A DNA stretch of 64,000 nucleotides from QHXM01 sp963697975 (lineage in GTDB: Bacteria > Acidobacteriota > Blastocatellia > Pyrinomonadales > Pyrinomonadaceae): positions 4,774,001-4,838,000 of the forward strand of contig OY969111.1 of the NCBI GenBank assembly GCA_963697975.1, written 5' to 3'. Below the pieces are notes generated by a model that was not told where the DNA came from, made no database searches, and worked only from the letters and a program-made list of their open reading frames with translations. Position numbers and translations under genes: made by a program. The stretch's first letter is position 1. Every line of letters begins with the position of its first letter. This document shows, in pieces, positions 1 to 7,932 of the stretch.

Positions 1-2
1 AC

Positions 3-1934
3 AGCCAATCAGTCAAACGCTTTATTTTCCCCCTGGCAATGGCTCTCTGTCTTTTGCTGGTTGCGCCCCTTTGCGCGCGCGATAAAGAGGAAGGGTGGAC
101 GAGCGTTCAATCCAAAAACTTCCTGCTCGTCGGCAACGCCCGCGAGCGCGACATACGCAAGGTCGCGGCGCGGCTCGAACAATTCCGTGAAGCCTTCCTG
201 CGCCTTCTCCCCGTAGACCATTTCGATTCCTCCGTGCCTTTGACCGTCATTGTTTTCAAAGACGATGCGGCTTACACGCCGTTTGAGCCGGTCTTTAGCG
301 GACAGCCCGCCGGAGTCGCGGGCTTCTTTCAATCCAGCCCGGACGTTGATTACATCACGCTCTCCGTTGACCGTAAGCATGTGCGTCGGCCAGACGACTT
401 GGCCTTTCACGAATACGTGCATCTGCTCGTCCGCAACAGTTTCGGCAACGTGCCTCTCTGGTTCAACGAAGGGTTGGCCGAATACTACAGCACGTTTGAA
501 ATCTCGGACGGCAACAAAAAGGTGACTCTCGGCACTCCCGCCAGCAATCGCGTCCAAGCCTTGCGCGAGCGCGAGCTTCTTCCTCTTGAGAAGCTCTTCA
601 ACGTGGACGATAGCTCCCCGTATTACAAAGAGCCGGACAAGCGGAAAATCTTTTACGCCGAGTCGTGGGCGCTCGTGCATTACCTGTTGAGCGGGCAGCG
701 TCGCATTCAGCTTTCAACCTATCTCGAACTGCTGGCAAAGGGGATGACCGTCGAGGATGCTTTCCGTCAGGCTTTCCAGACAGACTTTGCGACTCTCGAA
801 ACTGAGTTGCGCGCCTTCATCGGCTTCAACAATTATCCACGACAGATAGTTACATTCGAGAAGCGGCTGGAGCTTGACCCGCGCGTGCGAAGCGCGCCGC
901 TCAGTGAAGCCGAAGCGCAGTTCTATCTGGGCGATCTGCTGCTGCACACTCACCAACTCGACGAGGCTGCCGGTTATCTTCAAAGGGCCGTCGCGCTCGA
1001 TCCGAATCTGGCGAGGGCGCACGCCTCGCTCGGTGTGCTGCACATGCGGCAAAACCGCTTCGATGATGCGAAGAAGCATCTGGAACGCGCCAGCCTCGAA
1101 TCTGGAAACTACCTGGTGCATTACTACTACGCCTATGTGCTGAGCCGTGAAGGGATGGCGTTGGACAATTTCGTCGAGGGCTATTACCAGGCGGAGGCGG
1201 CTGAGCGGATGCGCGCGGAGTTGAAAAAAGCAATTGAGCTTGCTCCGAAATTTACCGAAGCCTATCGCCTGCTGGCTTTCATCAATCTGGTGAGAGACGA
1301 GCAGTTGGACGAGTCAATCGCATTGCTCAAGCAAGCCATCAGCCTTTCGCCCCGCAGGCAGGAATATGCGCTGCTGCTGGCTCAAGTCTACCTCAGGCGC
1401 GAGGAGTTCGACGTTGCGCGCAATGTTCTTAATCCACTCATCCTCAGTAGCACCAGTGCGCTGATACGTTCTCAGGCGCAGCAGCTTCTCACATCAATCG
1501 CAGCCCGTGAGGAATATCTCGCCCGCGTCAAAGCCTTGAATGAGAAGATTGCTGAGAAAGCCGCCAGAGATGAGACCCCGACTGGCGTTCTTCAGCCATG
1601 CGACGCGCCGCAGCCGGGGCCGCAGTTGAAGAAGCTGAGGTTCTCCGGCCAGCAGGTGTGCGGATTGCTCGTGCGCGTTGAGTGCGAGGATGAAGGCGTC
1701 GTGCTGATAATCGAAAGCGGTGCGCGGACGCTTCGCTTTCGCAACGACTCGCTCAATAACATCAGATTTGTCACCTACACGGCAGATGTCAGGGGGCAGG
1801 TGACGTGCGGCCCGCGCACACAGGCCACCCCGGTTCTTTTGACCTACCGTCCGGCGAAGAATACCGTTGGGCAAACTGACGGCGAGGTGATCGCCGTCGA
1901 GTTCATCCCGAAGGAATGGAATGCCAATCACTGA
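3..1934 (+). CDS. Peptidase-MA-like (gluzincin) TPR protein, 5' end outside window
   Basis: The reading frame is open to the window edge. Residues upstream of the first in-window ATG (position 39) read ..SVKRFIFPLAMALCLLLVAPLCAR, a convincing signal peptide with a K-R n-region, so the true start probably lies before base 1. Counting from the ATG at 39, an HEYVH zinc motif (H124, E125, H128) is followed by WFNEGLAEYYS, the second conserved block of the peptidase MA family. Several TPR units follow (about residues 285-490), and then a Cys-containing C-terminal beta-rich part. The likely role is an exported metalloprotease or protease-fold protein using TPRs for partner binding. Substrate is unknown. 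It ends just before a GGGATGA heptad inverted repeat. Confidence 0.8.
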   Translation, partial: SQSVKRFIFPLAMALCLLLVAPLCARDKEEGWTSVQSKNFLLVGNARERDIRKVAARLEQFREAFLRLLPVDHFDSSVPLTVIVFKDDAAYTPFEPVFSGQPAGVAGFFQSSPDVDYITLSVDRKHVRRPDDLAFHEYVHLLVRNSFGNVPLWFNEGLAEYYSTFEISDGNKKVTLGTPASNRVQALRERELLPLEKLFNVDDSSPYYKEPDKRKIFYAESWALVHYLLSGQRRIQLSTYLELLAKGMTVEDAFRQAFQTDFATLETELRAFIGFNNYPRQIVTFEKRLELDPRVRSAPLSEAEAQFYLGDLLLHTHQLDEAAGYLQRAVALDPNLARAHASLGVLHMRQNRFDDAKKHLERASLESGNYLVHYYYAYVLSREGMALDNFVEGYYQAEAAERMRAELKKAIELAPKFTEAYRLLAFINLVRDEQLDESIALLKQAISLSPRRQEYALLLAQVYLRREEFDVARNVLNPLILSSTSALIRSQAQQLLTSIAAREEYLARVKALNEKIAEKAARDETPTGVLQPCDAPQPGPQLKKLRFSGQQVCGLLVRVECEDEGVVLIIESGARTLRFRNDSLNNIRFVTYTADVRGQVTCGPRTQATPVLLTYRPAKNTVGQTDGEVIAVEFIPKEWNANH

Positions 1935-2058
1935 AAAGCAGGGATGAGGGATGAGGGATGAGGGATGAAGTAAAAGCCCGCTTGAATGATTGATTCAATT
2001 GACGCAGTTACTCAACCCCTTTCATCCCTCCGCCCTCATCCCTCATCCCTGCTTTTGG
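1935..2058. repeat. Heptad inverted repeat, GGGATGA family
   Basis: The left arm (1938-1970) is four tandem GGGATGA-type heptads after AAAAGCA. The right arm (2021-2056) is the complementary series ending in TGCTTTTGG, so the flanking AAAAGCA also pairs. It fills the whole junction between the MA/TPR gene and the protease gene. In RNA it would form a long imperfect hairpin. It belongs to the window-wide set of 7-nt-unit inverted repeats. Confidence 0.8.
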
Positions 2059-2066
2059 AGACCCCT

Positions 2067-3074
2067 ATGGCCTCGGAAAAATCTCTCCTGCGTGCGTTAG
2101 ATTTGTTGACCATCGCTCCCCATGTCGAACTCGCGGCGCTCTCTATGGCCGGAGACGATCATACGCACAGTCTCAGGCGCATCGTTAACTCGAAGAACGT
2201 GGTCGCTGTCGGCATCAGCGAAAAAGAGGCGTATGGGAAGTGGACCGGTCAACTGGCTCTGACTTTTTATGTGGAAAAGAAAGTGCCGCTTAATAAGCTG
2301 CGTGCTGACGAGGCCGTGCCCGCGACTCTCCCCGAAGCTGTCAGCGGCCCGCATGCGATTACAACGGATGTCAAAGTCATCGGTCGCCCGCGTCCCGAAC
2401 TGTACGTGGTTCGCAATCCCGTGCAACCGGGCAACAGCGTCGGCCATATCAGGTCACTTGGAGGCACGCTCGGAGCTTTCGTCAAACGCGGCGCGCAACT
2501 CATGATGCTCAGCAACAGCCATGTCCTGGCCAATAGCGGCAAGGCGAAAAAGGGCGACGATATTATTTATCCGGGGAAATACGATGGCGGCAAGAAGCCC
2601 GCAGATTTAGTCGGGAAGCTGGCAGACTTCATCCAGTTTAAGCTCGGCGGCGAATTCGTCAACCGGGTGGATTGCGCGATTGCCGCGCCCCTTGAGAGCC
2701 GGATGGGGGACATCAAAACGGCGATTAAGGTGCTCGGTTTGCCGAAAGGTGTTATCAAGGCAAAGCGCGGGATGAAGATTACGAAATTCGGTCGCACGTC
2801 TGGTAGGACGAGCGGAGAAGTGCTGGACGTAAACTTCCGCACCACGCTTACCTATCAAGGCGTAGGCGTTGTCGGATTCATCGATCAGGTGCTCTGCACG
2901 CGCTACACAGAGCCGGGCGATTCAGGCTCGCTCGTGATTGATAAGGCATCGGGCAGGGCCGTCGGCCTGCATTTCTCCGGCTCCGCCGCCGTCGGCGAGA
3001 GCAGCGGCAGCAGCATCTTCAATCCGATTGGTGCGGTGCTGAGCGCTTTGGGCGTCAAGCTCGTCACCAGATAA
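2067..3074 (+). CDS. Trypsin/chymotrypsin-like serine protease
   Basis: A 335-residue protein starting at ATG 2067, eight bases after GGAG; an upstream in-frame ATG at 1986 would translate the heptad repeat and is rejected. The putative triad is His152 (in LSNSHVLAN), Asp202 (in RVDCAIA) and Ser286 (in EPGDSGSLV), spaced as in S1-type peptidases. The first ~110 residues carry the domain VVAVGISEKE...LALTFYVEKKVP...TDVKVIG, which often precedes bacterial proteases of this type. No signal peptide is obvious, so a cytoplasmic or non-classically placed enzyme is likely. The next small gene encodes a free-standing relative of the N-terminal domain. Confidence 0.8.
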   Translation: MASEKSLLRALDLLTIAPHVELAALSMAGDDHTHSLRRIVNSKNVVAVGISEKEAYGKWTGQLALTFYVEKKVPLNKLRADEAVPATLPEAVSGPHAITTDVKVIGRPRPELYVVRNPVQPGNSVGHIRSLGGTLGAFVKRGAQLMMLSNSHVLANSGKAKKGDDIIYPGKYDGGKKPADLVGKLADFIQFKLGGEFVNRVDCAIAAPLESRMGDIKTAIKVLGLPKGVIKAKRGMKITKFGRTSGRTSGEVLDVNFRTTLTYQGVGVVGFIDQVLCTRYTEPGDSGSLVIDKASGRAVGLHFSGSAAVGESSGSSIFNPIGAVLSALGVKLVTR

Positions 3075-3100
3075 GGAACACGGGCGGAAAGGTAATTGTC

Positions 3101-3346
3101 TTGGCCAGCGAAAAAGAAGCGAACTTAGCCCGCCAGCAACACTCCGATTTTCTCAGACGACTCGGCGCGCACTCCATCGGTGTGGACAAGTGCAAAGGTG
3201 AAACAGGCTTCGCCGTCATCGCCTTCTTCGAGCGCAAGCCCTCAAAGACAATTCCCCAAACTCTGGAAACCAAAAGCGGCCAAAGAACGCTCGCTGTGCC
3301 ACTCGTCGTGGGAATCATGAAGAAGCCTTCGCCGGAAAAACTTTAG
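3101..3346 (+). CDS. Small protein resembling the protease N-terminal domain
   Basis: 81 residues, TTG start 27 bases after the protease stop, with AAAGG upstream (GCGGAAAGGTAATTGTC-TTG). The sequence GAHSIGVDKCKGETGFAVIA-FFERKPSKTIPQTL-...LAVPLVV follows the same pattern as residues ~50-110 of the upstream protease (VGISEKE..TGQLALTFYVEKKVP..LP...ITTDVKVIG). It therefore looks like a stand-alone copy of the pro/N-terminal domain. It is probably co-transcribed with the protease and could act as a partner or inhibitor; that role is inference from order and similarity only. Confidence 0.55.
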   Translation: MASEKEANLARQQHSDFLRRLGAHSIGVDKCKGETGFAVIAFFERKPSKTIPQTLETKSGQRTLAVPLVVGIMKKPSPEKL

Positions 3347-3354
3347 AAGCAGTT

Positions 3355-3490
3355 TGGAAAGCCCCAGCGGGGCGAAATGTAAAAGCCTGCGGCAACGCTA
3401 CAGGAGTAGACCCCCGTTTATTATTTTATCTATAGTCTAGACTCAGGGTTGCGCCCTGGGCTATCGCATGACGCCCCTTCGGGGCTTTCA
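3355..3490. repeat. Compound palindromic intergenic repeat / bidirectional terminator region
   Basis: Between convergent genes lie several short palindromes in series: GCCCCAGCGGGGC (3361-3373), AGCCTGCGGCAACGCTACAG, CAGGGTTGCGCCCTG (3443-3457) and GCCCCTTCGGGGC (3472-3484, UUCG-type loop). The arrangement resembles the multi-palindrome BIME-like repeats dispersed in many bacterial genomes. It is well placed to end transcription from both sides. No coding potential seen. Confidence 0.5.
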
Positions 3491-3537
3491 TAAACTAGAG
3501 TCTCTTCATTTCCGCCTTCCTGCTTCATCCCCGCTTT

Positions 3538-4893
3538 TCACACCGCGTCATAGCGTTTGAGCTTGCGATAAAGCGTGGAGAGGTCTATGCCGAGGATGTT
3601 GGCGGCGCGGGCTTTGTCCTGATTGACGGAGGCCATCGTCTCGAAGATGTGGCGGCGCTCGACCTCTTCGAGGGTGGGGCGCAGGCCGTCGGGGTCGCGC
3701 ATGGGTGTAGGGCTGGCGGCGCCGCGCACGCGCGGGGGCAGGCTGCCGAGGTCAATTTCGTCATTGCTCAGGGTGAAGGCGCGTTCTATCGCGTTCTGCA
3801 ATTCGCGGACGTTGCCGGGCCAGGTGTAGTTTATCAACGCGGACATCGCGGCGGGTTCGATTGGTTTCTCGTCGCGCTGCTGTTCATGCGCGGTGCGTGT
3901 GATGAAGCTGCGAGCGAGCAGCGGGATGTCTTCGCGCCGTTCGCGCAGAGGCGGCAGGTAAATCTCTATGACATTGAGACGATAGAACAAGTCCTCACGA
4001 AAGCGTCCTTCCGAAACTTCCTTTTCCAGATCACGATTGGTCGCGCAGATGATGCGGGCGTCAAACGAGATGGCAGTAGATGAGCCAAGCGGGACAACTT
4101 CATGTTCCTGCAAGGCGCGGAGCAGGCGTACCTGCATCGCAGCGGAAATCTCGCCGACTTCATCGAGGAAGACTGTGCCGCCTTCTGCCGAGCGAAAGAG
4201 GCCGAGCTTGTTGGTGACAGCGCCCGTGAACGCGCCCTTCGTGTGACCGAAGAGTTCGCTTTCGAGCAGGGTTTCGGGAATCGCGCCGCAGTTGACAGCG
4301 ACGAAGGGGCGCTCCATGCGCGGGCTGTTGTGATGAATGGCGCGGGCGATTAGTTCCTTGCCCGTGCCGCTCTCGCCCTGAATCAAGATGCTGGTAGAGG
4401 TGGCGGCGACTTTTTCGACGAGGCGGAAGACGGCTTGCAGGGCAGGGGATGTGCCGATGATTTCGGAAAAACTGTAGCGGCGGTCAAGCTCGCGGCGCAA
4501 GCTGCGGTTCTCGCGGAAAAGCTCACGCTGGCGCAGGGCGTTCTTGACGGATTGGAGCAGGTCTTCGTTGACGAAAGGCTTCGTGATGTAGTCGTAAGCG
4601 CCTTTGCGAAGCGCCGCGACCGCCGAATCAACGGAGGAATAAGCGGTCATCACGATGACCAGCGCCTCGGCGTCAATACTCTTGATGTGGTCGAGCAGGG
4701 CGAGTCCGTCCATGCCCGTCATGCGAATATCAGTCAGCGTGACAGCGATGTCTTCGGAGGCGAAACGCTCAAGGGCTTCTTCGGCGTTTCGTGCGGCGAC
4801 GACGCGGTAGCCAGCTTCTTCCAAAAGACGCGTCAGGATGGCGCGCATCAGGTCTTCGTCTTCGGCGATTAAGATGGAGGGTGATGGTTTCAT
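3538..4893 (-). CDS. NtrC-family sigma-54-dependent response regulator
   Basis: 451 residues with the full three-part layout. A receiver with acidic EDED cluster and phospho-acceptor Asp55 (LTDIRM) is followed by an AAA+ domain and a Fis-type HTH (about 415-451, ending LSTLYRKLKRY). The AAA+ part has Walker A GESGTGKE at 173-180, the sigma-54 contact loop GAFTGA at 220-225 and Walker B TVFLDE at 240-245. It should activate sigma-54 promoters after phosphorylation, very likely by the histidine kinase encoded upstream on the same strand. The two genes are separated by about 520 bp, most of it a 21-bp palindrome array. Its targets are unknown. Confidence 0.95.
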   Translation of the reverse strand: MKPSPSILIAEDEDLMRAILTRLLEEAGYRVVAARNAEEALERFASEDIAVTLTDIRMTGMDGLALLDHIKSIDAEALVIVMTAYSSVDSAVAALRKGAYDYITKPFVNEDLLQSVKNALRQRELFRENRSLRRELDRRYSFSEIIGTSPALQAVFRLVEKVAATSTSILIQGESGTGKELIARAIHHNSPRMERPFVAVNCGAIPETLLESELFGHTKGAFTGAVTNKLGLFRSAEGGTVFLDEVGEISAAMQVRLLRALQEHEVVPLGSSTAISFDARIICATNRDLEKEVSEGRFREDLFYRLNVIEIYLPPLRERREDIPLLARSFITRTAHEQQRDEKPIEPAAMSALINYTWPGNVRELQNAIERAFTLSNDEIDLGSLPPRVRGAASPTPMRDPDGLRPTLEEVERRHIFETMASVNQDKARAANILGIDLSTLYRKLKRYDAV

Positions 4894-4985
4894 GCGAAGT
4901 CAGATTGTATCAAAAGAAAGTTTCCCGCCGGAGGCGCAAAGGGAAGGCGTCAGGCGCAAAATAAGCTCCGTTTGCTCGCAAGAGG

Positions 4986-5414
4986 CTAATCTTCCGTCAT
5001 TATGACATTCCGATGAGGCGGAACGACGTTCCGATGCACCAGAAGGACGTTCCGCTGAGTCGGAACGCTGTTCCCGCCAGTGGAAACGCCATTCCCACGC
5101 ATGGAAACGACGTTCCCACGCCTCGGAACGTCGTTACGTCGCAGCGGAACGCCATTACGTCGCAACGTAACGTCGTTCCGCCTCACCGGAATGGCGTTAC
5201 GGGCCGTGCGAACGTCGTTGCGATGGATGGTAACGACGTTGCGTTGGGCTGCAATAGCGTTACGTCCCGTCGCAACGCCATTAGCACATACCGTAATGAC
5301 GTTTCCACGTCCCACAACGTCGTTGTCACGCCTCACAATGTCGTTGTCATGTCTCACAACGACGTTGTCATGCCCTGCAACGTCGTTGCCACGTGTAGCA
5401 ACGCCATTGCTCAA
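4986..5414 (-). CDS. Possible heptapeptide-repeat protein read from the palindrome array
   Basis: A TTG codon at 5414-5412 overlaps the histidine kinase stop (TTGA), and a 142-codon frame then runs through the entire array to TAG at 4986. The product would be about 20 tandem seven-residue units of the form xRNxVxx (for example RRNDVTL, HRNDVRT). No clear ribosome binding site is visible. Because 21 is a multiple of three, several frames on both strands also stay open, so openness alone does not show translation. Kept as a low-confidence alternative to a purely DNA-level role. Confidence 0.22.
   Translation of the reverse strand: MSNGVATRGNDVAGHDNVVVRHDNDIVRRDNDVVGRGNVITVCANGVATGRNAIAAQRNVVTIHRNDVRTARNAIPVRRNDVTLRRNGVPLRRNDVPRRGNVVSMRGNGVSTGGNSVPTQRNVLLVHRNVVPPHRNVIMTED
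4998..5412. repeat. Twenty-unit array of palindromes, 21-bp period
   Basis: About 20 contiguous 21-bp units run from 4998 to 5412. Each has a 9-bp core AAYGNCRTT (most often AACGTCGTT, AACGACGTT or AACGCCATT) extended into a 13-15-bp near-palindrome, then a 6-8-bp variable linker. Flanks change in step on both sides in many units: GGAAC/GTTCC at 5020-5032, ACAAC/GTTGT near 5314-5375, GCAAC/GTTGC near 5377. Twenty-one bp is two helical turns, so all sites would lie on one DNA face. The array sits between the histidine kinase stop and the response regulator start. A multi-site operator is one reading; a heptapeptide-coding repeat is another. Confidence 0.9.
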
Positions 5415-7168
5415 GGCATTTTAACGGGGAGCACGACGCGGACGCATGTGCCGCGCCCGTCGTTCGGTAAAATCTCGATGCGCCCGTTGTGCGCCGTGAT
5501 GATGCCGTAGCAGACGGCCAATCCAAGCCCCGTGCCTGTGCCTGCGGGTTTGGTCGTAAAGAACGGGTCGAAGAGGTGCGTGCGGTGTTCGGGCGCGATG
5601 CCTGTGCCGGTATCTCTGACTTCGACGATGATTTCGTCCGCGAGTGGGTCGTAGCGAGTTTCAACGCTTATCTCGCCGCCGTCAGGCATGGCGTCGCGGG
5701 CGTTGAGCAGGAGATTGAGAAAGACCTGTTGAAGCTGATCCCGGTCGGCGTTGATGACGGGCGCGTCCGCGTCAGTTGTCGTCGTCAGGCGCAGGCGTTG
5801 GAAATTTTTGTCGAAGCTGGCGAGGCGCAGGCTGGCTTCAACTATCTGGTTGATGTCGAGCGGCGCGCGCTCAGGCTGTCGTGTTCTGGCGAAGTCCATC
5901 ATGTCGCGCAAGACCTGCGTGATGCGCGCAATCTGCGCGGAGATGAGACGCAGCATCTCGCTCGTCTCCGTGTCTGACGCGTGACGCGTTTGCAGAATCT
6001 GAATAAGCGAGGAGATGGAAGCCAAAGGGTTATTGACTTCGTGTGCGACCCCGGCCGCGAGCGTTCCGGCGGCGGCGAGCTTTTCCGTGCGGATTAAATG
6101 TTCGTTAAGCTCACGCAGTTGCTCTATGTCTGCGGCCATCTTGCGGCTCATCTCGTTAAAAGATGCTGCGAGCAAGCCCATCTCGTCGTTGCTCTCGATG
6201 GCGACCAACGTGCCGTAAGCTCCGCCCGCGACCTCGACCGCCGCTTCCGTCAGGCGACGAACGGGACGCGAGATAGTGCGGATGATAAGCGCGACCAGAA
6301 TGAGGTTGGGCACGAGCGCCGTCACGACGCTGAAGACCAGATAGCGCCGCCACGCTTCGACGCTTGTTCCGTCGCTGAAGCTCCACCAGACAATCGGGAT
6401 TTGCAGAAGTAGAAAGCTCAGGATGGCGACCAATGCTATCGAGAGCGCGACCTTGTAGGCGACGGGGAAGAGTCTGAACTGGTCGAGCGCGGTGGAAAGC
6501 GAGAAGAGCTTGAAATTCGAGATGGCGTAGGCGAAGACCAGCACGCCGGGGACGACGAAGATTGAGCCGACTTTCAAAAACGAGTAGATGGAGAAGAGCG
6601 GCAGCAGATTGTTGGCGAGCGTGTTGAGCGAGACTGTGATGACGAGTGCCCAGAGGATTGCGCCCGTTTGCTTGCCCCGGAGTTGACCGCGATAACGGCG
6701 GTATTTCGTGTAGAGCAGATAAAATCCGTAGCCCATCACGCCGTAAGCGTAGAGGCCGAAGGCGTAGGCGAGCGGCGTCAGCTGAATCTTAAACTCTGAG
6801 CCGACGAATCCCACGTCTTCCCACATCCACCCCGCCAGCACCGCCGGAATCAGCACCGCGCCGGGGGCGAAGATGACGAGCGCGCGTTTCCACGGCACGG
6901 GCTTGTCTTCGGGAAAGACCCACGCGAAGACGACGAGCGTGTATTGCAGAAAGAGCGAGATGATGAAACTCGCGCTCGCCCACCAGTTGGCCGACCCCTC
7001 GCGCGCATAAAAGCCCCACAACACAATATCCTTGATCGTCCACAGGGCGAGGCACGCGACGAAGGCCGCAAACGTCTGGTGCGTGCGGCTGCGCGGCGCG
7101 GCCACAAAGACGTAGAAGCCGAGCATCACGATCAGGAAAAGCGAGAGCAGGAGAAGCGCGAGAAGCAT
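5411..7168 (-). CDS. 7TM-type membrane histidine kinase (HAMP, HisKA, HATPase)
   Basis: 585 residues. About seven hydrophobic segments occupy residues 1-215 (7TM-type sensor), two more lie at ~238-262 and ~278-298, then a HAMP linker (~298-350). The H-box GVAHEVNNPLASI has His376, followed by an NLLLNARDAM N-box and DTGTGIAPE / GTGLGLAV glycine boxes. It is the NtrB-like partner of the sigma-54 activator downstream. The input signal is unknown; 7TM sensors usually read membrane or small-molecule cues. The gene ends exactly where the 21-bp palindrome array begins. Its start side abuts a GTGGTCA heptad inverted repeat. Confidence 0.93.
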   Translation of the reverse strand: MLLALLLLSLFLIVMLGFYVFVAAPRSRTHQTFAAFVACLALWTIKDIVLWGFYAREGSANWWASASFIISLFLQYTLVVFAWVFPEDKPVPWKRALVIFAPGAVLIPAVLAGWMWEDVGFVGSEFKIQLTPLAYAFGLYAYGVMGYGFYLLYTKYRRYRGQLRGKQTGAILWALVITVSLNTLANNLLPLFSIYSFLKVGSIFVVPGVLVFAYAISNFKLFSLSTALDQFRLFPVAYKVALSIALVAILSFLLLQIPIVWWSFSDGTSVEAWRRYLVFSVVTALVPNLILVALIIRTISRPVRRLTEAAVEVAGGAYGTLVAIESNDEMGLLAASFNEMSRKMAADIEQLRELNEHLIRTEKLAAAGTLAAGVAHEVNNPLASISSLIQILQTRHASDTETSEMLRLISAQIARITQVLRDMMDFARTRQPERAPLDINQIVEASLRLASFDKNFQRLRLTTTTDADAPVINADRDQLQQVFLNLLLNARDAMPDGGEISVETRYDPLADEIIVEVRDTGTGIAPEHRTHLFDPFFTTKPAGTGTGLGLAVCYGIITAHNGRIEILPNDGRGTCVRVVLPVKMP

Positions 7169-7172
7169 TGAA

Positions 7173-7278
7173 ACAGTGGTCGGTGGCCAGTGGTCAGTGG
7201 TCAGTCAGAACAGGCATTGCGCAGTGACGAGCTTTTTGTCTTTAACTGGCCACTGACCACTGGCCACCGACCACTGCC
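7173..7278. repeat. Heptad inverted repeat, GTGGTCA family (copy 1)
   Basis: Left arm 7174-7205 and right arm 7246-7277 pair over 32 bp with a single mismatch. Variant heptads inside the left arm (CGGTGGC) are mirrored in the right arm, so the arms have been copied from each other rather than evolving independently. The ~40-nt loop contains GCGCAGTGACGAGC. It fills the junction between two minus-strand genes. Confidence 0.9.
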
Positions 7279-7932
7279 TTACATTCCGAGAATCAGCGCG
7301 GAGATGACCATGACGATTCCGCACGCGAGCGGCCAGAAGTGGCGCGCGTCAATCATACCACCGTGAGCGAGCGGGCGGTGAAGCAAGGTAAACAGAGGAA
7401 ATGCCAGCATCCCGATGGGGACGGCGCAGATTGCTCCATAGACTGCTCCGATGCCGAAAGCCGGAAGGCCGCCCGCCGCGCCCGTCACCACGCCCCAACA
7501 TATCCCTGCGGTCAACGACCCGAAAAACTTCCACGTCCGAGAAGCAATGTTTTCATCATCCAGCCACCGTCCCATCCGCGTACCCATGCTTTTCCCAACC
7601 AGACAGCAGATGGCGCTCATCATCAGAAACAGCATGAACAAACCAGACCCGAGAACACATGTCCAGTTTGCCATGAAAAATCCCCCGAGGATTCTCCAGA
7701 AGATAGCAATCGGCGGGAGCGCTCCGAGCAGCAGACCGAAAAGCTCGTAAGCCTTCTGCGTCCGTATCGGGCGACGCATCAGGAGCCTCTCTTCCTCTTC
7801 GAGAGGGTTGCGGAAGAGGCGCAGGCGATTGGCTTCCCGGGCGTTTTCCGCCAGCAGCCAGTTCAGCCTTGGTTCAACGCTCTCGGCTGCAAGGGGCTGG
7901 CGAAAGCTGTTTGGGATGTGTGTTTCGTGCAT
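7279..7932 (-). CDS. Unknown multi-pass membrane protein
   Basis: 217 residues. A soluble N-terminal ~60 residues (NPLEEEERLLMRRPIRTQ) precede about five hydrophobic segments from residue 60 on (FGLLLGALPPIAIFW, VLGSGLFMLFLMMSAICCL, FFGSLTAGICWGVVTG, a glycine-rich AIG/AVYGAICAVPIG stretch, and the C-terminal ACGIVMVISALILGM). No family recognised. The ATG at 7932 has a strong ribosome binding site (GGGGAGGAATC), so this start is secure even though it lies 70 bases inside the upstream gene. The two genes are probably translated as a coupled pair. Confidence 0.65.
   Translation of the reverse strand: MHETHIPNSFRQPLAAESVEPRLNWLLAENAREANRLRLFRNPLEEEERLLMRRPIRTQKAYELFGLLLGALPPIAIFWRILGGFFMANWTCVLGSGLFMLFLMMSAICCLVGKSMGTRMGRWLDDENIASRTWKFFGSLTAGICWGVVTGAAGGLPAFGIGAVYGAICAVPIGMLAFPLFTLLHRPLAHGGMIDARHFWPLACGIVMVISALILGM

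Noticed and set aside
4998..5412. CRISPR array
   Set aside because: Units are contiguous 21-bp repeats with short 6-8-bp variable linkers, not repeats separated by ~30-bp unique spacers, and there are no cas genes.
5013..5510. Plus-strand coding frames through the palindrome array
   Set aside because: They are open because the unit length is a multiple of three, and they run on antisense into the histidine kinase gene.
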